From Rhizobium sp. WYCCWR10014 (GTDB lineage: Bacteria; Pseudomonadota; Alphaproteobacteria; Rhizobiales; Rhizobiaceae), in contig NZ_LXFU01000048.1 in assembly GCF_001657485.1 (NCBI RefSeq), positions 124,001-188,000 of the forward strand: a stretch of 64,000 nucleotides of DNA. The letters are read 5' to 3'. Position numbers and translations under genes: made by a program. Under the pieces are notes generated by a model, which did not search any database, had not been told where the DNA came from, and was given only the letters and a program-made list of their open reading frames with translations. Shown here piece by piece: positions 43,564 to 51,990 of the stretch (positions within the stretch are counted from its first letter, which is position 1; each line of letters opens with the position of its first letter).

Positions 43564-44805
43564 TTGGAAAGCGTCATCGAAGAAATCTACCGAACGCAGT
43601 CGCGCCGGGTGCTGGCGACGCTGATCCGCCTTCTCGGCGATTTCGACCGGGCGGAGGAGGCGCTTCACGACGCCTTTGCCGCGGCCGCCCGGACATGGCC
43701 GACGGACGGCACTCCCAGTAATCCAGTCGCCTGGCTCGTTTCGACGGGGCGCTTCAAGGCGATCGACACGATGCGGCGGCGGGCGCGCTTCGATGCTTCG
43801 CAGCATCACATCGAAGACAGCCTTTACACGCCCGATGCAACGGAGATCGGCGACATGGAACCGATCGAGGACGACATGCTGCGGCTGATCTTCACCTGCT
43901 GCCATCCGCTCATCCCGGCCGATGCGCAGATGGCGATGGCACTCAGGGAAATCTGCGGGCTGACCACCGAAGAGATCGCCCATGCCTTCCTCATTCCGGC
44001 GCCGACGGTGGCCCAGCGGATCGTGCGCGCCAAAGGCAGGATCCGGGCGGCGAATATCCCCTACGAGGTGCCGGGCCGCGAGGCGCTGCAGCCGCGGCTC
44101 GACCGGGTGCTGCACGTCATCTACCTCGTCTTCAACGAGGGCTATTCGGCCTCTTCAGGCGAGGATGTGGTCCGCGCCGATCTGACCGCGGAGGCGATCC
44201 GTCTGGCGCGGCTGCTTCTGGCGCTGCTGCCGCATCCCGACGTGTCGGGTCTGCTGGCACTGATGCTGCTGCAGGATTCCCGCCGCACCGCCCGCAGCGG
44301 AGAGCAGGGATCGCTGGTGCTGCTTGCCGATCAGGACCGCTCGCTCTGGGATCATGCGAAGATTACGGAAGGCCTGGCGCTGCTCGCCGCCGCGATGAAA
44401 GCCGGAGAGATCGGCACCTATACGCTGCAGGCGGCGATCGCCGCCGAACACGCCAGAGCGCCGGCTTCCGAAGAGACCGATTGGCGACGGATCGCCTTTT
44501 ATTACGATCTGCTTCTGGCGGCGCAGCCCTCGCCGATCGTCGAGCTCAACCGCGCCGTGGCGATTGCGATGGCGGAAGGGCCGGCGAAGGGGCTGGAACT
44601 GATCGATGCCATTCTGGGACGCCGGGAGCTGCAGGCCTATCACCTCGCCCATTCGGCGCGCGCCGATTTCCTGCGCCGTCTCGATCGGAGGCAAGAGGCG
44701 ATCGCCGCCTATCAAACGGCGCTGTCGCTCTGCCGGCAAGAGCCGGAGCAGGTGTTTCTGAGAAGACGGATTTCAGAGCTTGCCGCGACGTCCGAGCGGC
44801 AGTGA
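43564..44805 (+). CDS. ECF42-type RNA polymerase sigma factor
   Basis: A 413-residue sigma factor starting at TTG after a GAGGTG element. The sigma-2 region (EEIYRTQSRRVLATLIRLLG, PVAWLVSTGRFKAIDTM) and sigma-4 (LREICGLTTEEIAHAFLIP) occupy about residues 1-165. A long C-terminal extension (IYLVFNEGYSASSG, then helical TPR-like repeats) replaces an anti-sigma partner. This architecture and the upstream DGPF genes define group ECF42, where the C-terminal domain is required for activity. The last 33 bp overlap the convergent flippase-like gene. Confidence 0.9.
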   Translation: MESVIEEIYRTQSRRVLATLIRLLGDFDRAEEALHDAFAAAARTWPTDGTPSNPVAWLVSTGRFKAIDTMRRRARFDASQHHIEDSLYTPDATEIGDMEPIEDDMLRLIFTCCHPLIPADAQMAMALREICGLTTEEIAHAFLIPAPTVAQRIVRAKGRIRAANIPYEVPGREALQPRLDRVLHVIYLVFNEGYSASSGEDVVRADLTAEAIRLARLLLALLPHPDVSGLLALMLLQDSRRTARSGEQGSLVLLADQDRSLWDHAKITEGLALLAAAMKAGEIGTYTLQAAIAAEHARAPASEETDWRRIAFYYDLLLAAQPSPIVELNRAVAIAMAEGPAKGLELIDAILGRRELQAYHLAHSARADFLRRLDRRQEAIAAYQTALSLCRQEPEQVFLRRRISELAATSERQ

Positions 44806-45735
44806 GATGGCGGTTCCGGTCAGCGCCGAGACGATGATCAGCAGGTGGGCATTGACGCTCGCCTGCGCCAGCGCGGCAAGGGCCAGCCGCTCGCTCGAGG
44901 CGCCCAAGGCGATGGCGCCGGCGGTGATGCCGGCCGGATAAGTGCCGACGCCGCCTGGCGCATGCATCGGCAGCACGGAGGAGAGCTCGCCGCCGAGCGC
45001 GCCGCCGAAGCTTGCCGCCATCGGCAGCACGCCCATCAGGCCGAGCGCCCATGCGAGCACCATCACCTTCACCAGCCAGTTGACGATGGTCATCGCCCAG
45101 GCGCGCGCAAAGGCGACACCATCGAGCGGCAAGCCGTTTTCGATCTCGGCAACGAATTTCTGCGCCTTGTTCGGCAACAGACTGGCGGCTAGCCGCAGCA
45201 GCGGCTTGCGGGCGGCGAAGGCCGCGACCGGCAGCAGCAGGAAGACAGTCCAGAGCGACCAGGCAACAGCCGCATCGGTTGAAGCGACGGCAAAGCCGAT
45301 GCCGGCGGCGGCCAGAAGCGCGTGCAGGTCGAGCAGCCGCATGACGAAAAGCGCCGAGGTTCCGCGCGTCAGCGGAATGCCGAATTCGGTGCGCATCAGC
45401 AGCGGAAAGCTGGTCTCGCCGGCGCGGAAGGGCAGCATGATGTTCAGCAGATTGTGGATTTGCGTGACGCGGAAAAGGACCGCGAACCGGCCAGCCGTTT
45501 CCTTCGGAAAGTAATCATAGATGCGCCAGGTGCGCAGGAAATAGGTGCTCGTCAACAGCACCAGCGCACCGATCACCGGCCCCGCGCCGACATCGGCCCA
45601 CTGCCTGATGATAACAGGCCAACCCCAGAACCATTGGATGAAGAGGCCGTAGGCTGCGACGATGACGACCGTCAGAACGGTCATGCGATTGCGCATAAAC
45701 CAGGATTGCCGGCTTTCAACGATCGAACTCTTCAT
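44773..45735 (-). CDS. Lysylphosphatidylglycerol synthase/flippase-like membrane protein (UPF0104)
   Basis: A 320-residue integral membrane protein with about eight helices of the YbhN/PF03706 family (FRAGETSFPLL motif, LPMHAPGGVGTYPAG near the C-terminus). Family members translocate lipids or lipid-linked sugars, or form the membrane part of MprF. The position next to an RgtE-like enzyme and GT39 transferases suggests a flippase for the lipid-linked sugar donor, which is inference. The start codon is part of a segment duplicated at 47465. Confidence 0.82.
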   Translation of the reverse strand: MKSSIVESRQSWFMRNRMTVLTVVIVAAYGLFIQWFWGWPVIIRQWADVGAGPVIGALVLLTSTYFLRTWRIYDYFPKETAGRFAVLFRVTQIHNLLNIMLPFRAGETSFPLLMRTEFGIPLTRGTSALFVMRLLDLHALLAAAGIGFAVASTDAAVAWSLWTVFLLLPVAAFAARKPLLRLAASLLPNKAQKFVAEIENGLPLDGVAFARAWAMTIVNWLVKVMVLAWALGLMGVLPMAASFGGALGGELSSVLPMHAPGGVGTYPAGITAGAIALGASSERLALAALAQASVNAHLLIIVSALTGTAISLPLGRRGKL

Positions 45736-45880
45736 GTAGTAGGCATTCCTCGCTTGGCTTCGGCATAGGCAGCGGTTCCGTCGCCAGGCCTTTTAGGAGA
45801 AATGAAGGTTGCGCACAACGACGGAGTTGATGGCGGCGGTGGCGACCATGCTTCCACGCCGACGATCCGATCGGCCGTGA
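45732..45880 (+). pseudogene. Duplicated rgtE upstream region and 5' end
   Basis: Anchors CTTCATGTAGTAG, GGCCTTTT-GGAGA and TGAA-GTTG-ACAACG occur in the same order here and before the GT2 gene (47465-47560). The TTG at 45809 opens LRTTTEL, echoing MQTTVEP at the GT2 start, then stops after 23 codons. It appears to be a relic of the GT2 promoter and first codons. Confidence 0.6.
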
Positions 45881-45910
45881 TGGCGCCTTGCCGGCTTGAC
45901 GTGGAGATCG

Positions 45911-47404
45911 ATGTTGGAGCGGATTACCAGAAGCATTACGAGCGCAAGCATTTTTCTGGCAGCCTATTTCCTGCTGAACATCGCGCTTCGCATCGCCTTG
46001 CCGCATACGCTCGATCTCGATGAGGCGGAGCAGTCCTTCTACTCGCAATATCTGCTTGCCGGCTATGGTCCGCAGCCGCCCTTCTACAACTGGATACAAT
46101 ATGCCATCGTTTCGGTGACCGGCATATCGATGTGGGTGCTCTCGGTGCCCAAGAACATCATTCTCTTCGGCTGCTATCTCTTCTACGGGCTTGCTGCCCG
46201 CGAGGTGCTGAAGAGCCGTTCGCTTGCAGCCGTCGCCATGTTGAGCCTGATTACCCTGCCGCAGGTCGGCCTGATGGCGCAGCGCGAACTGACCCATACG
46301 GTTGCCCTGCTGTTTGCGACCTCGCTCTTCCTCTTCGGTTTTTTCCGCACGCTGCGCCAGCCGACGATCGGGAGCTATCTCCTCATCGGCGTCGCCACCG
46401 GCATCGGGCTCATCTCGAAGTATAATTTCGCCATCCTGCCATTTGCCGCCCTCATTGCCGTGCTGCCGGAGCGGGAATGGCGCAGCCGTCTGATCGACTG
46501 GCGTTTGCTGCCGGCCGCCGTCCTTGCCATTCTTATCGTGCTGCCGCATGCGCTCTGGCTGCCTGACAATCTCGCCAGCGCGTCTGCGCCGACGCTGGAG
46601 CGGATGACCGCCGAACACCTGGCCCCCGCCGGCCTTCCCCGCATCGGGCAAGGACTGCTGTCTCTCGTTATCGCCGTCCTCGGCTTCGTCGCATTGCCGA
46701 TCGTTCTCATCGCGGCCGCCTTCCGGCGCGACTTCTTTCGCGCGCTCTCCTCTTCCAGCCCGATGATCCGGGTGATCGAGCGGATGATGGTCATCAGCCT
46801 GCTCGCCTTCGTCGGCGTGGTCCTCTTCGCCGGCGCGAGCGATATCCACGAGCGCTGGCTCGACCCATGCCTGCTCGTCCTGCTGATCTATCTGTTCCTG
46901 AAACTGGAAACCGCAGACCTCGATCTTTCCGCCGGTCTTGCGCGCTTCCGGCCCGTAGTGCCGGTCTTCATGGTCGTCATCCTGTCGATCCTTCTCTTCC
47001 GGATCGTCGGCATTCAATATATCGGCACTTACACGAGAACGAACGTACCCTTTTCCGGCTACGTGGCTGAATTGACCGCGACCCGCAAGCCGGTTCTCAT
47101 CGTGGCGGGAACCAAGTTCGTGGCCGGCAACATGCGGCTGGAGTTTCCCGATGTTCCCGTCGTGATCCCGTTCTTCCCCGGTCCCGGAGTTCCCGAATAT
47201 GCGGACGCGAAGGGACCGGTGCTGGTTATCTGGCGCGGCGAGACCGCAGATGATCCGACAATTTCCCCCGGTTTCGCCAATGACCTCGTGAGATCGGGCA
47301 TTCATCTGCAAGAGTTGAAGACGCTGACGCTGCCCTATCTCTTCGGTGACGGCAAACGCAGCTTCTCCATTGGTTACTCCTGGGTGGAAGGCGGCGCGAA
47401 ATAA
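45911..47404 (+). CDS. GT39-family transferase, probable Rgt-type LPS galacturonosyltransferase (paralogue 1)
   Basis: A 497-residue polytopic protein of the GT39/ArnT fold. The periplasmic catalytic motif LDLDEAEQSFYSQYLL with its Asp-Glu pair follows the first membrane helix; GYGPQPPFYNW comes next and about ten more helices follow. Such enzymes use a polyprenyl-phosphate sugar to decorate lipid A or core. Three paralogues beside an ArnC-like enzyme match the R. leguminosarum rgtABC/rgtE set that adds galacturonic acid to Kdo and mannose. Paralogues 1 and 2 are closest to each other, as expected for RgtA and RgtB; the exact assignment is uncertain. Start at 45911 parallels paralogue 2 (MLERxTR). 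Confidence 0.85.
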   Translation: MLERITRSITSASIFLAAYFLLNIALRIALPHTLDLDEAEQSFYSQYLLAGYGPQPPFYNWIQYAIVSVTGISMWVLSVPKNIILFGCYLFYGLAAREVLKSRSLAAVAMLSLITLPQVGLMAQRELTHTVALLFATSLFLFGFFRTLRQPTIGSYLLIGVATGIGLISKYNFAILPFAALIAVLPEREWRSRLIDWRLLPAAVLAILIVLPHALWLPDNLASASAPTLERMTAEHLAPAGLPRIGQGLLSLVIAVLGFVALPIVLIAAAFRRDFFRALSSSSPMIRVIERMMVISLLAFVGVVLFAGASDIHERWLDPCLLVLLIYLFLKLETADLDLSAGLARFRPVVPVFMVVILSILLFRIVGIQYIGTYTRTNVPFSGYVAELTATRKPVLIVAGTKFVAGNMRLEFPDVPVVIPFFPGPGVPEYADAKGPVLVIWRGETADDPTISPGFANDLVRSGIHLQELKTLTLPYLFGDGKRSFSIGYSWVEGGAK

Positions 47405-47541
47405 CGCCCAGGCAGATCAGCCGATTGCGGGAAACCGGCATTGCCCGCTGGCAACCGGCGGACACTTCATGTAGTAGCCTTCCGCAAGTGCGGCGGCAGC
47501 ATTAAAGATTGCTCGGCCGTCCGGCCTTTTGGAGATGAAAG

Positions 47542-48558
47542 TTGCAGACAACGGTAGAGCCCATTCGCGGTACGAATGATCCGGTACAATCGCTCGAACT
47601 GTCGCTGGTCGTGCCCATTTTCAACGAAGAGCAAAGCGTCGGCCCGCTTGTCGAGCGTGTCGTGGCTGCGATGGTTAGCTACCCCCATCGCTGGGAGCTG
47701 ATCCTCGTCGACGACGGCAGCACGGATGCGACGCTCGTCAACGCCCGCAAGTACGTCGGACGCGAGGGGTTGGCGCTCAGGATCGTCGAGTTGCAGCGAA
47801 ACTTCGGCCAGACAGCCGCCATGCAGGCCGGCATCGACACGGCCCAGGGCCGCCTGATCGCGACGATGGACGGCGACCTGCAGAACGACCCGAAGGACAT
47901 TCCTTCGATGGTCGCCGAGCTGGAACGGCGTGAACTCGATCTCTTGGTCGGCTGGCGCAAGAACCGCAAGGACGGCCTCTTCCTGCGCAAGATCCCCTCC
48001 TGGTGCGCCAACTACCTGATCGGCCGCATTACCGGCGTCAAGCTGCATGATTACGGCTGCAGCCTGAAGATCTACCGTGCCTCGATCATCAAGCAGGTGA
48101 AGCTGATGGGCGAGATGCACCGCTTCATCCCCGCCTGGGTCGCCGGTGTCGTCCCGAGCTCGCGCATCGGCGAGATGGCCGTCACCCACCATGCCCGCGA
48201 GCACGGCGTTTCGAAATACGGCATTTCTCGCACCTTCCGCGTCATCCTCGACCTGCTGTCGGTAATGTTCTTCATGCGCTACAAGGCGCGGCCGGGGCAT
48301 TTCTTCGGTTCGCTCGGCCTGGGCCTCGGCGCGCTCGCCATGCTGATCCTGCTCTATCTCGGCTTCGACAAGTTCATCCTGGGCAACGACATCGGCACGC
48401 GCCCGATGCTGATGGTCGGCGTGGTACTTCTGCTGTCGTCGGTGCAGATGATCACCACCGGCATCCTGGCGGAAATGATTGCGCGCACCTATTACCGCGA
48501 CGACGCCTCTCCGAACTATATCGTGCGGCAGATCTTCGACGATCAAAGCCAAGCCTAA
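47542..48558 (+). CDS. rgtE: GT2 polyprenyl-phosphate glycosyltransferase, probable RgtE
   Basis: A 338-residue ArnC/GtrB-like enzyme starting at TTG after GGAGATGAAAG. The GT-A domain has LSLVVPIFNEEQSV, LVDDGSTD, the TMDGDLQNDP motif with metal-binding Asp and the LHDYGCSLKIYR segment. Two C-terminal helices (LGLGLGALAMLILLYLGF, MLMVGVVLLLSSVQMI) anchor it. In R. leguminosarum RgtE makes dodecaprenyl-phosphate galacturonic acid, the donor for RgtA-D. Symbol assigned by similarity of role and context, not by alignment. Confidence 0.8.
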   Translation: MQTTVEPIRGTNDPVQSLELSLVVPIFNEEQSVGPLVERVVAAMVSYPHRWELILVDDGSTDATLVNARKYVGREGLALRIVELQRNFGQTAAMQAGIDTAQGRLIATMDGDLQNDPKDIPSMVAELERRELDLLVGWRKNRKDGLFLRKIPSWCANYLIGRITGVKLHDYGCSLKIYRASIIKQVKLMGEMHRFIPAWVAGVVPSSRIGEMAVTHHAREHGVSKYGISRTFRVILDLLSVMFFMRYKARPGHFFGSLGLGLGALAMLILLYLGFDKFILGNDIGTRPMLMVGVVLLLSSVQMITTGILAEMIARTYYRDDASPNYIVRQIFDDQSQA

Positions 48559-48570
48559 GCCGACAGCACG

Positions 48571-50070
48571 ATGCTGGAGCGCGCGACGAGGACGATCAAA
48601 ACCGCGGGCCTGCTGCTTGCAGCCTATTTCGTGCTCAACATCGCGCTGCGCGTCGCGCTTCCGCATTCGTTGGAGCTCGATGAGGCCGAGCAATCCTTCT
48701 TCTCGCAATATCTGCTGGCCGGCTACGGCCCGCAGCCTCCCTTCTACAACTGGATGCAATATGCCGTCGTTTCGGTGACTGGCATGTCGATCGGCGCGCT
48801 GATCGTTCCGAAGAACATCCTGCTGTTCCTGTCCTATCTCTTCTATGGCCTTGCCGGGCGACGCGCGCTGAAGGACGAGGCGCTTGCCGCCGTCGGCATG
48901 CTGGCGCTGATCACCCTGCCCCAGGTCTCCTACATGGCCCAGCAGGATCTGACACACACGACGGCGCTGCTCTTTGCCAGCTCGCTGTTTCTCTACGGCT
49001 TCTTCCGCACGCTCGACCGACCGGATATGGCGAGCTACCTGCTGCTCGGGCTTGCGACCGGCATCGGGCTGATCTCGAAGTATAATTTCGCGCTGATGCC
49101 CGTCGTCGCCTTGATCGCCATCCTGCCCGATGCCGAATGGCGGCGCAGGGCGCTCGACTGGCGCATGCTGGCGGCGATCACTGTTGCGCTCGTCATCGTC
49201 CTGCCGCACGCGATCTGGCTGCAGGGCAATCTCGCATTCGCCTCCTCCGACACTCTGGTCAAGATGGCCGCCGGCAGCGAACCGGCCGGCGCCGTGCGGA
49301 TCGGCAAAGGCCTTGTCGCCTTTCTCGTTGCCATCATCGCCTTTGCGGCGCTGCCAGTCGTGATCTTCGCCGCCGCCTTCCGGCGGGATTTTGTCCGAGC
49401 GCTTTCGGCCGGCAACCGCTGGACAGGGATGATGGAGCGGATGATGCTCGCAAGTCTCGCCGGCATCGTTCTGATCGTGCTGTTCACCGGCTCGACGACG
49501 GTTCGCGAGCGCTGGCTCGACCCGTTCCTGCTGGTGCTGCCGATCTATTTCCTGGCGAAAATGCAGGCCGCCGGGCTCGACCTTTCCGCCGGGCTGCGCC
49601 GCTTCCGGCCGGTGCTGCCGGTGCTGATGGCCTGTGTGCTGATCGCCCTCGGCTTCCGCGTCGTCGGCGCCGGGTTGATCGGTACCTACAGCCGGCCGAA
49701 TGTGCCGATGGCGGGTTTTTCGCGAGAGATGACGCGACAGGCGCAACCGGCGCTGGTGATTGCTTCCGACACCTATATCGGCGGAAACATGCGGCTGCAA
49801 TTTCCCGATGTGCCGGTGGTGATGCCGGATTTCCCGGCACCGGGCATTCCGGCCTATGCCGAGGCCAAGGGGCCGGTGCTGATCGTCTGGCGCGGCAAGA
49901 AGACGGCGACGGCTGCCGATGCGGTGATGCCGGAGCGGTTTTCCTCGGCGCTGACGGCGGCTGATATCGCGTTGCAGGAGATCGGCTCGCTGTCGCTTCC
50001 TTATTATTTCGGCCGTCAGGGCGACAATTTCGCGCTCGGTTACGCCTGGGTTCAGCCGGGGGCCAGATAG
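48571..50070 (+). CDS. GT39-family transferase, probable Rgt-type LPS galacturonosyltransferase (paralogue 2)
   Basis: A 499-residue paralogue of the gene at 45911. The catalytic loop reads LELDEAEQSFFSQYLLAGYG and SKYNFALMP is shared. Membrane topology is the same: a first helix, the large first periplasmic loop with the Asp-Glu pair, then paired helices and a soluble C-terminal domain (from about residue 380). It follows the GT2 gene by 12 bp. Expected to act on the Kdo disaccharide (RgtA or RgtB) by analogy. Confidence 0.85.
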   Translation: MLERATRTIKTAGLLLAAYFVLNIALRVALPHSLELDEAEQSFFSQYLLAGYGPQPPFYNWMQYAVVSVTGMSIGALIVPKNILLFLSYLFYGLAGRRALKDEALAAVGMLALITLPQVSYMAQQDLTHTTALLFASSLFLYGFFRTLDRPDMASYLLLGLATGIGLISKYNFALMPVVALIAILPDAEWRRRALDWRMLAAITVALVIVLPHAIWLQGNLAFASSDTLVKMAAGSEPAGAVRIGKGLVAFLVAIIAFAALPVVIFAAAFRRDFVRALSAGNRWTGMMERMMLASLAGIVLIVLFTGSTTVRERWLDPFLLVLPIYFLAKMQAAGLDLSAGLRRFRPVLPVLMACVLIALGFRVVGAGLIGTYSRPNVPMAGFSREMTRQAQPALVIASDTYIGGNMRLQFPDVPVVMPDFPAPGIPAYAEAKGPVLIVWRGKKTATAADAVMPERFSSALTAADIALQEIGSLSLPYYFGRQGDNFALGYAWVQPGAR

Positions 50071-50071
50071 A

Positions 50072-51556
50072 ATGACCGAAAGCAACCGTCGCGACATCAG
50101 TTGGATCTTCGTGCTGCTGGCGGCCTATTTCACGCTTCAGGTCGGCGTGCGGCTTGCAACCTCGCATTCGCTCGATCTCGACGAGGCCGAACAGGTCTTC
50201 CGCTCGCAATGGCTTGCCGCCGGCTACGGTCCGCAGCCGCCCTTCTACAACTGGCTGCAATACACCGTTTTCCAGTTTGCCGGCGTCTCGCTAACCGCCC
50301 TCTCGGTGGTGAAGAACCTGCTGCTGTTCAGCTCCTACGTGCTCTACGGTCTGACCGCGCGGCTTATCTTGCGCGACAAGGCGCTGGTGGCGATCGCCAC
50401 GCTCGGGCTGCTGACCATCCCGCAGATGGCTTTCGAGATGCAGCGCGACCTGACGCATACGGTCGCGGTGTTCTTCTCGGCCAGCATCTTCTTCTACGGC
50501 TTCATCCGTAGCCTGAAGCAGCCAAGCCTTGCCTCCTATCTGATCGCAGGCATCGGCATCGGTTTCGGTCTGCTTGCCAAATATAATTTCGCGATCCTGC
50601 CGGCGGCAGCCCTGATTGCAGCGCTGGCCGATGCGCGCCTGCGGCCGCGGATCTTCGACTGGCGGCTGATGCTGACGGCGGCGGTAGCATTCGTCATCAT
50701 CCTGCCGCATCTCTTCTGGCTGCAGGACAATCTCGATTTCGCCACCGCACGCACCCTGGAGAAGATGACCGCGAGCGGCGAAGCGAGCTATCTCAAGCAG
50801 GTGTCCATGGGCATAAGCTCGCTCGCCCTCGCCACCATCAGCTTTGCCGGGTTGACCGTGGCGGTATTCATGATCGTCTTCGGCAAGAGCCTTCGTCCGG
50901 CGCTCGGCTCCGGCTCGGAATGGACGCGGCTTCTCGAGCGGATGATGCTCGTCTTCTTGGCCGGCATTCTGCTTCTGATCGTCTTCGGGGGTGCTGCCGG
51001 CATCAAGGATCGCTGGCTGGTGCCGATGCTCTTCATCCTGCCGCTCTATTTCTGCCTGAAAATCGAGGCCGCAGGCGTGGAAACCGGAAGGGCCTTCCGG
51101 CGTTTCATGCTTGGTGTCGCCGTCATCGTGATGGGCGTGCCGGCGGCCCTTTACGGCAGCGTTGCGACTGCGCGCTTTACCGGTCATTACGAGCGGCTGA
51201 ACAGGCCTTACGCCACGATGCTGGAACTCTTGCGCAAACAGGCCGAACCGGCGGCGATCCTCGCCGGCGACAGCCTGCTCGCCGGCAATCTCAGGCAGGA
51301 TATTCCCGGCGTGCCGGTCCTCTCCGTGGATTATCCCGGCTTCCACCCGGATCTTGCAGGTCGGCGACCGCTTCTCCTGGTGTGGCTCCTCCCCAAGGAC
51401 GGAAGCGAAGCGCTGCCGCCTGATATGGCTGAATGGCTGCAGGTCAATCTCGGCGCGCCTGCACCCGAGGCGTCGGTAGTCGACGCACCCTATTTCTATC
51501 GGCGCGGCGACGACAGCTATCGTTTCGGCTATGCCTGGGTCAACCAGCCGGGCTGA
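50072..51556 (+). CDS. GT39-family transferase, probable Rgt-type LPS galacturonosyltransferase (paralogue 3)
   Basis: A 494-residue paralogue separated from the previous stop by one base, so translation is coupled. The loop LDLDEAEQVFRSQWLAAGYG is kept, but the sequence is visibly further from paralogues 1 and 2 (VFRSQWLA, FQFAGVSLTAL). By analogy it could be RgtC, which modifies the core mannose. Its stop codon lies in a 14-bp sequence that recurs at the end of the aminotransferase gene at 52353. Confidence 0.85.
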   Translation: MTESNRRDISWIFVLLAAYFTLQVGVRLATSHSLDLDEAEQVFRSQWLAAGYGPQPPFYNWLQYTVFQFAGVSLTALSVVKNLLLFSSYVLYGLTARLILRDKALVAIATLGLLTIPQMAFEMQRDLTHTVAVFFSASIFFYGFIRSLKQPSLASYLIAGIGIGFGLLAKYNFAILPAAALIAALADARLRPRIFDWRLMLTAAVAFVIILPHLFWLQDNLDFATARTLEKMTASGEASYLKQVSMGISSLALATISFAGLTVAVFMIVFGKSLRPALGSGSEWTRLLERMMLVFLAGILLLIVFGGAAGIKDRWLVPMLFILPLYFCLKIEAAGVETGRAFRRFMLGVAVIVMGVPAALYGSVATARFTGHYERLNRPYATMLELLRKQAEPAAILAGDSLLAGNLRQDIPGVPVLSVDYPGFHPDLAGRRPLLLVWLLPKDGSEALPPDMAEWLQVNLGAPAPEASVVDAPYFYRRGDDSYRFGYAWVNQPG

Positions 51557-51562
51557 GCGCAA

Positions 51563-51628
51563 TCACGATTTCAGCTCCTCCCAGGCGGCATCCAACGCCA
51601 GTTTCGTGATCCTCGCTATCTCATTCAC
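51563..51628 (-). pseudogene. 3'-end remnant of an aminotransferase gene
   Basis: Read on the minus strand this stretch gives VNEIARITKLALDAAWEELK plus Ser and a stop. Compared by eye with the last 21 residues of the aminotransferase ending at 52364, 13 are identical and most others conservative. The 14 bp spanning and following the stop (51552-51565 and 52353-52366) are identical. Homology is lost further in, so this is a relic. Confidence 0.7.
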
Positions 51629-51682
51629 TGTGCTCGGAGGCGCTGAGCCATCGGCTCGTTGGCCATATCTAGCATACTCGAA

Positions 51683-51700
51683 TATTGTAAAAGTATTGTA
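51683..51700 (+). promoter_or_regulatory. Candidate ParD operator
   Basis: A direct repeat of TATTGTA (51683-51689 and 51694-51700) with an 11-bp period, one helical turn, in the AT-rich stretch 34 bp before parD. ParD antitoxins usually autorepress, so this is a likely operator overlapping the promoter. Confidence 0.45.
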
Positions 51701-51734
51701 TTTGTCATATGGTGTGAGCAGGGAGTAAATTTAC

Positions 51735-51986
51735 ATGGCACGGGCAAAAACCTTTTCCCTTGGCGATACCTATGACGGGATTCTATCGGATCTTGTCCGC
51801 AATGGCCGGTTCGGCACCGAAACCGAGGCCGTGCGGGCAGGCATCCGTATGCTCGCCGACCACGAGCTGAAAATGCAGGTGCTGCGTAAGGACATTCAGG
51901 CGGCGGACGCCGAGATCGAAGCCGGCCTCGGCAAGGAATACGCTACCGGCGCGGATCTCCTCAAAGACGTCATGAACGAAAGCTAG
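51735..51986 (+). CDS. parD: ParD-family antitoxin
   Basis: An 83-residue type II antitoxin. The N-terminal ribbon-helix-helix (TFSLGDTYDGILSDLV, TETEAVRAGIRML) binds DNA, and the C-terminal helix (VLRKDIQAADAEIEAG) wraps the ParE toxin. It matches the CopG/ParD branch found beside ParE. AGGGAGT lies upstream. It is followed by a ParE-like frame whose start codon is anomalous. Confidence 0.9.
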   Translation: MARAKTFSLGDTYDGILSDLVRNGRFGTETEAVRAGIRMLADHELKMQVLRKDIQAADAEIEAGLGKEYATGADLLKDVMNES

Positions 51987-51990
51987 GGCC

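Noticed and set aside
47467..50097. 876-codon minus-strand frame opposite the glycosyltransferase cluster
   Set aside because: Antisense to rgtE-like and GT39 genes; low-complexity charged translation typical of shadow frames.
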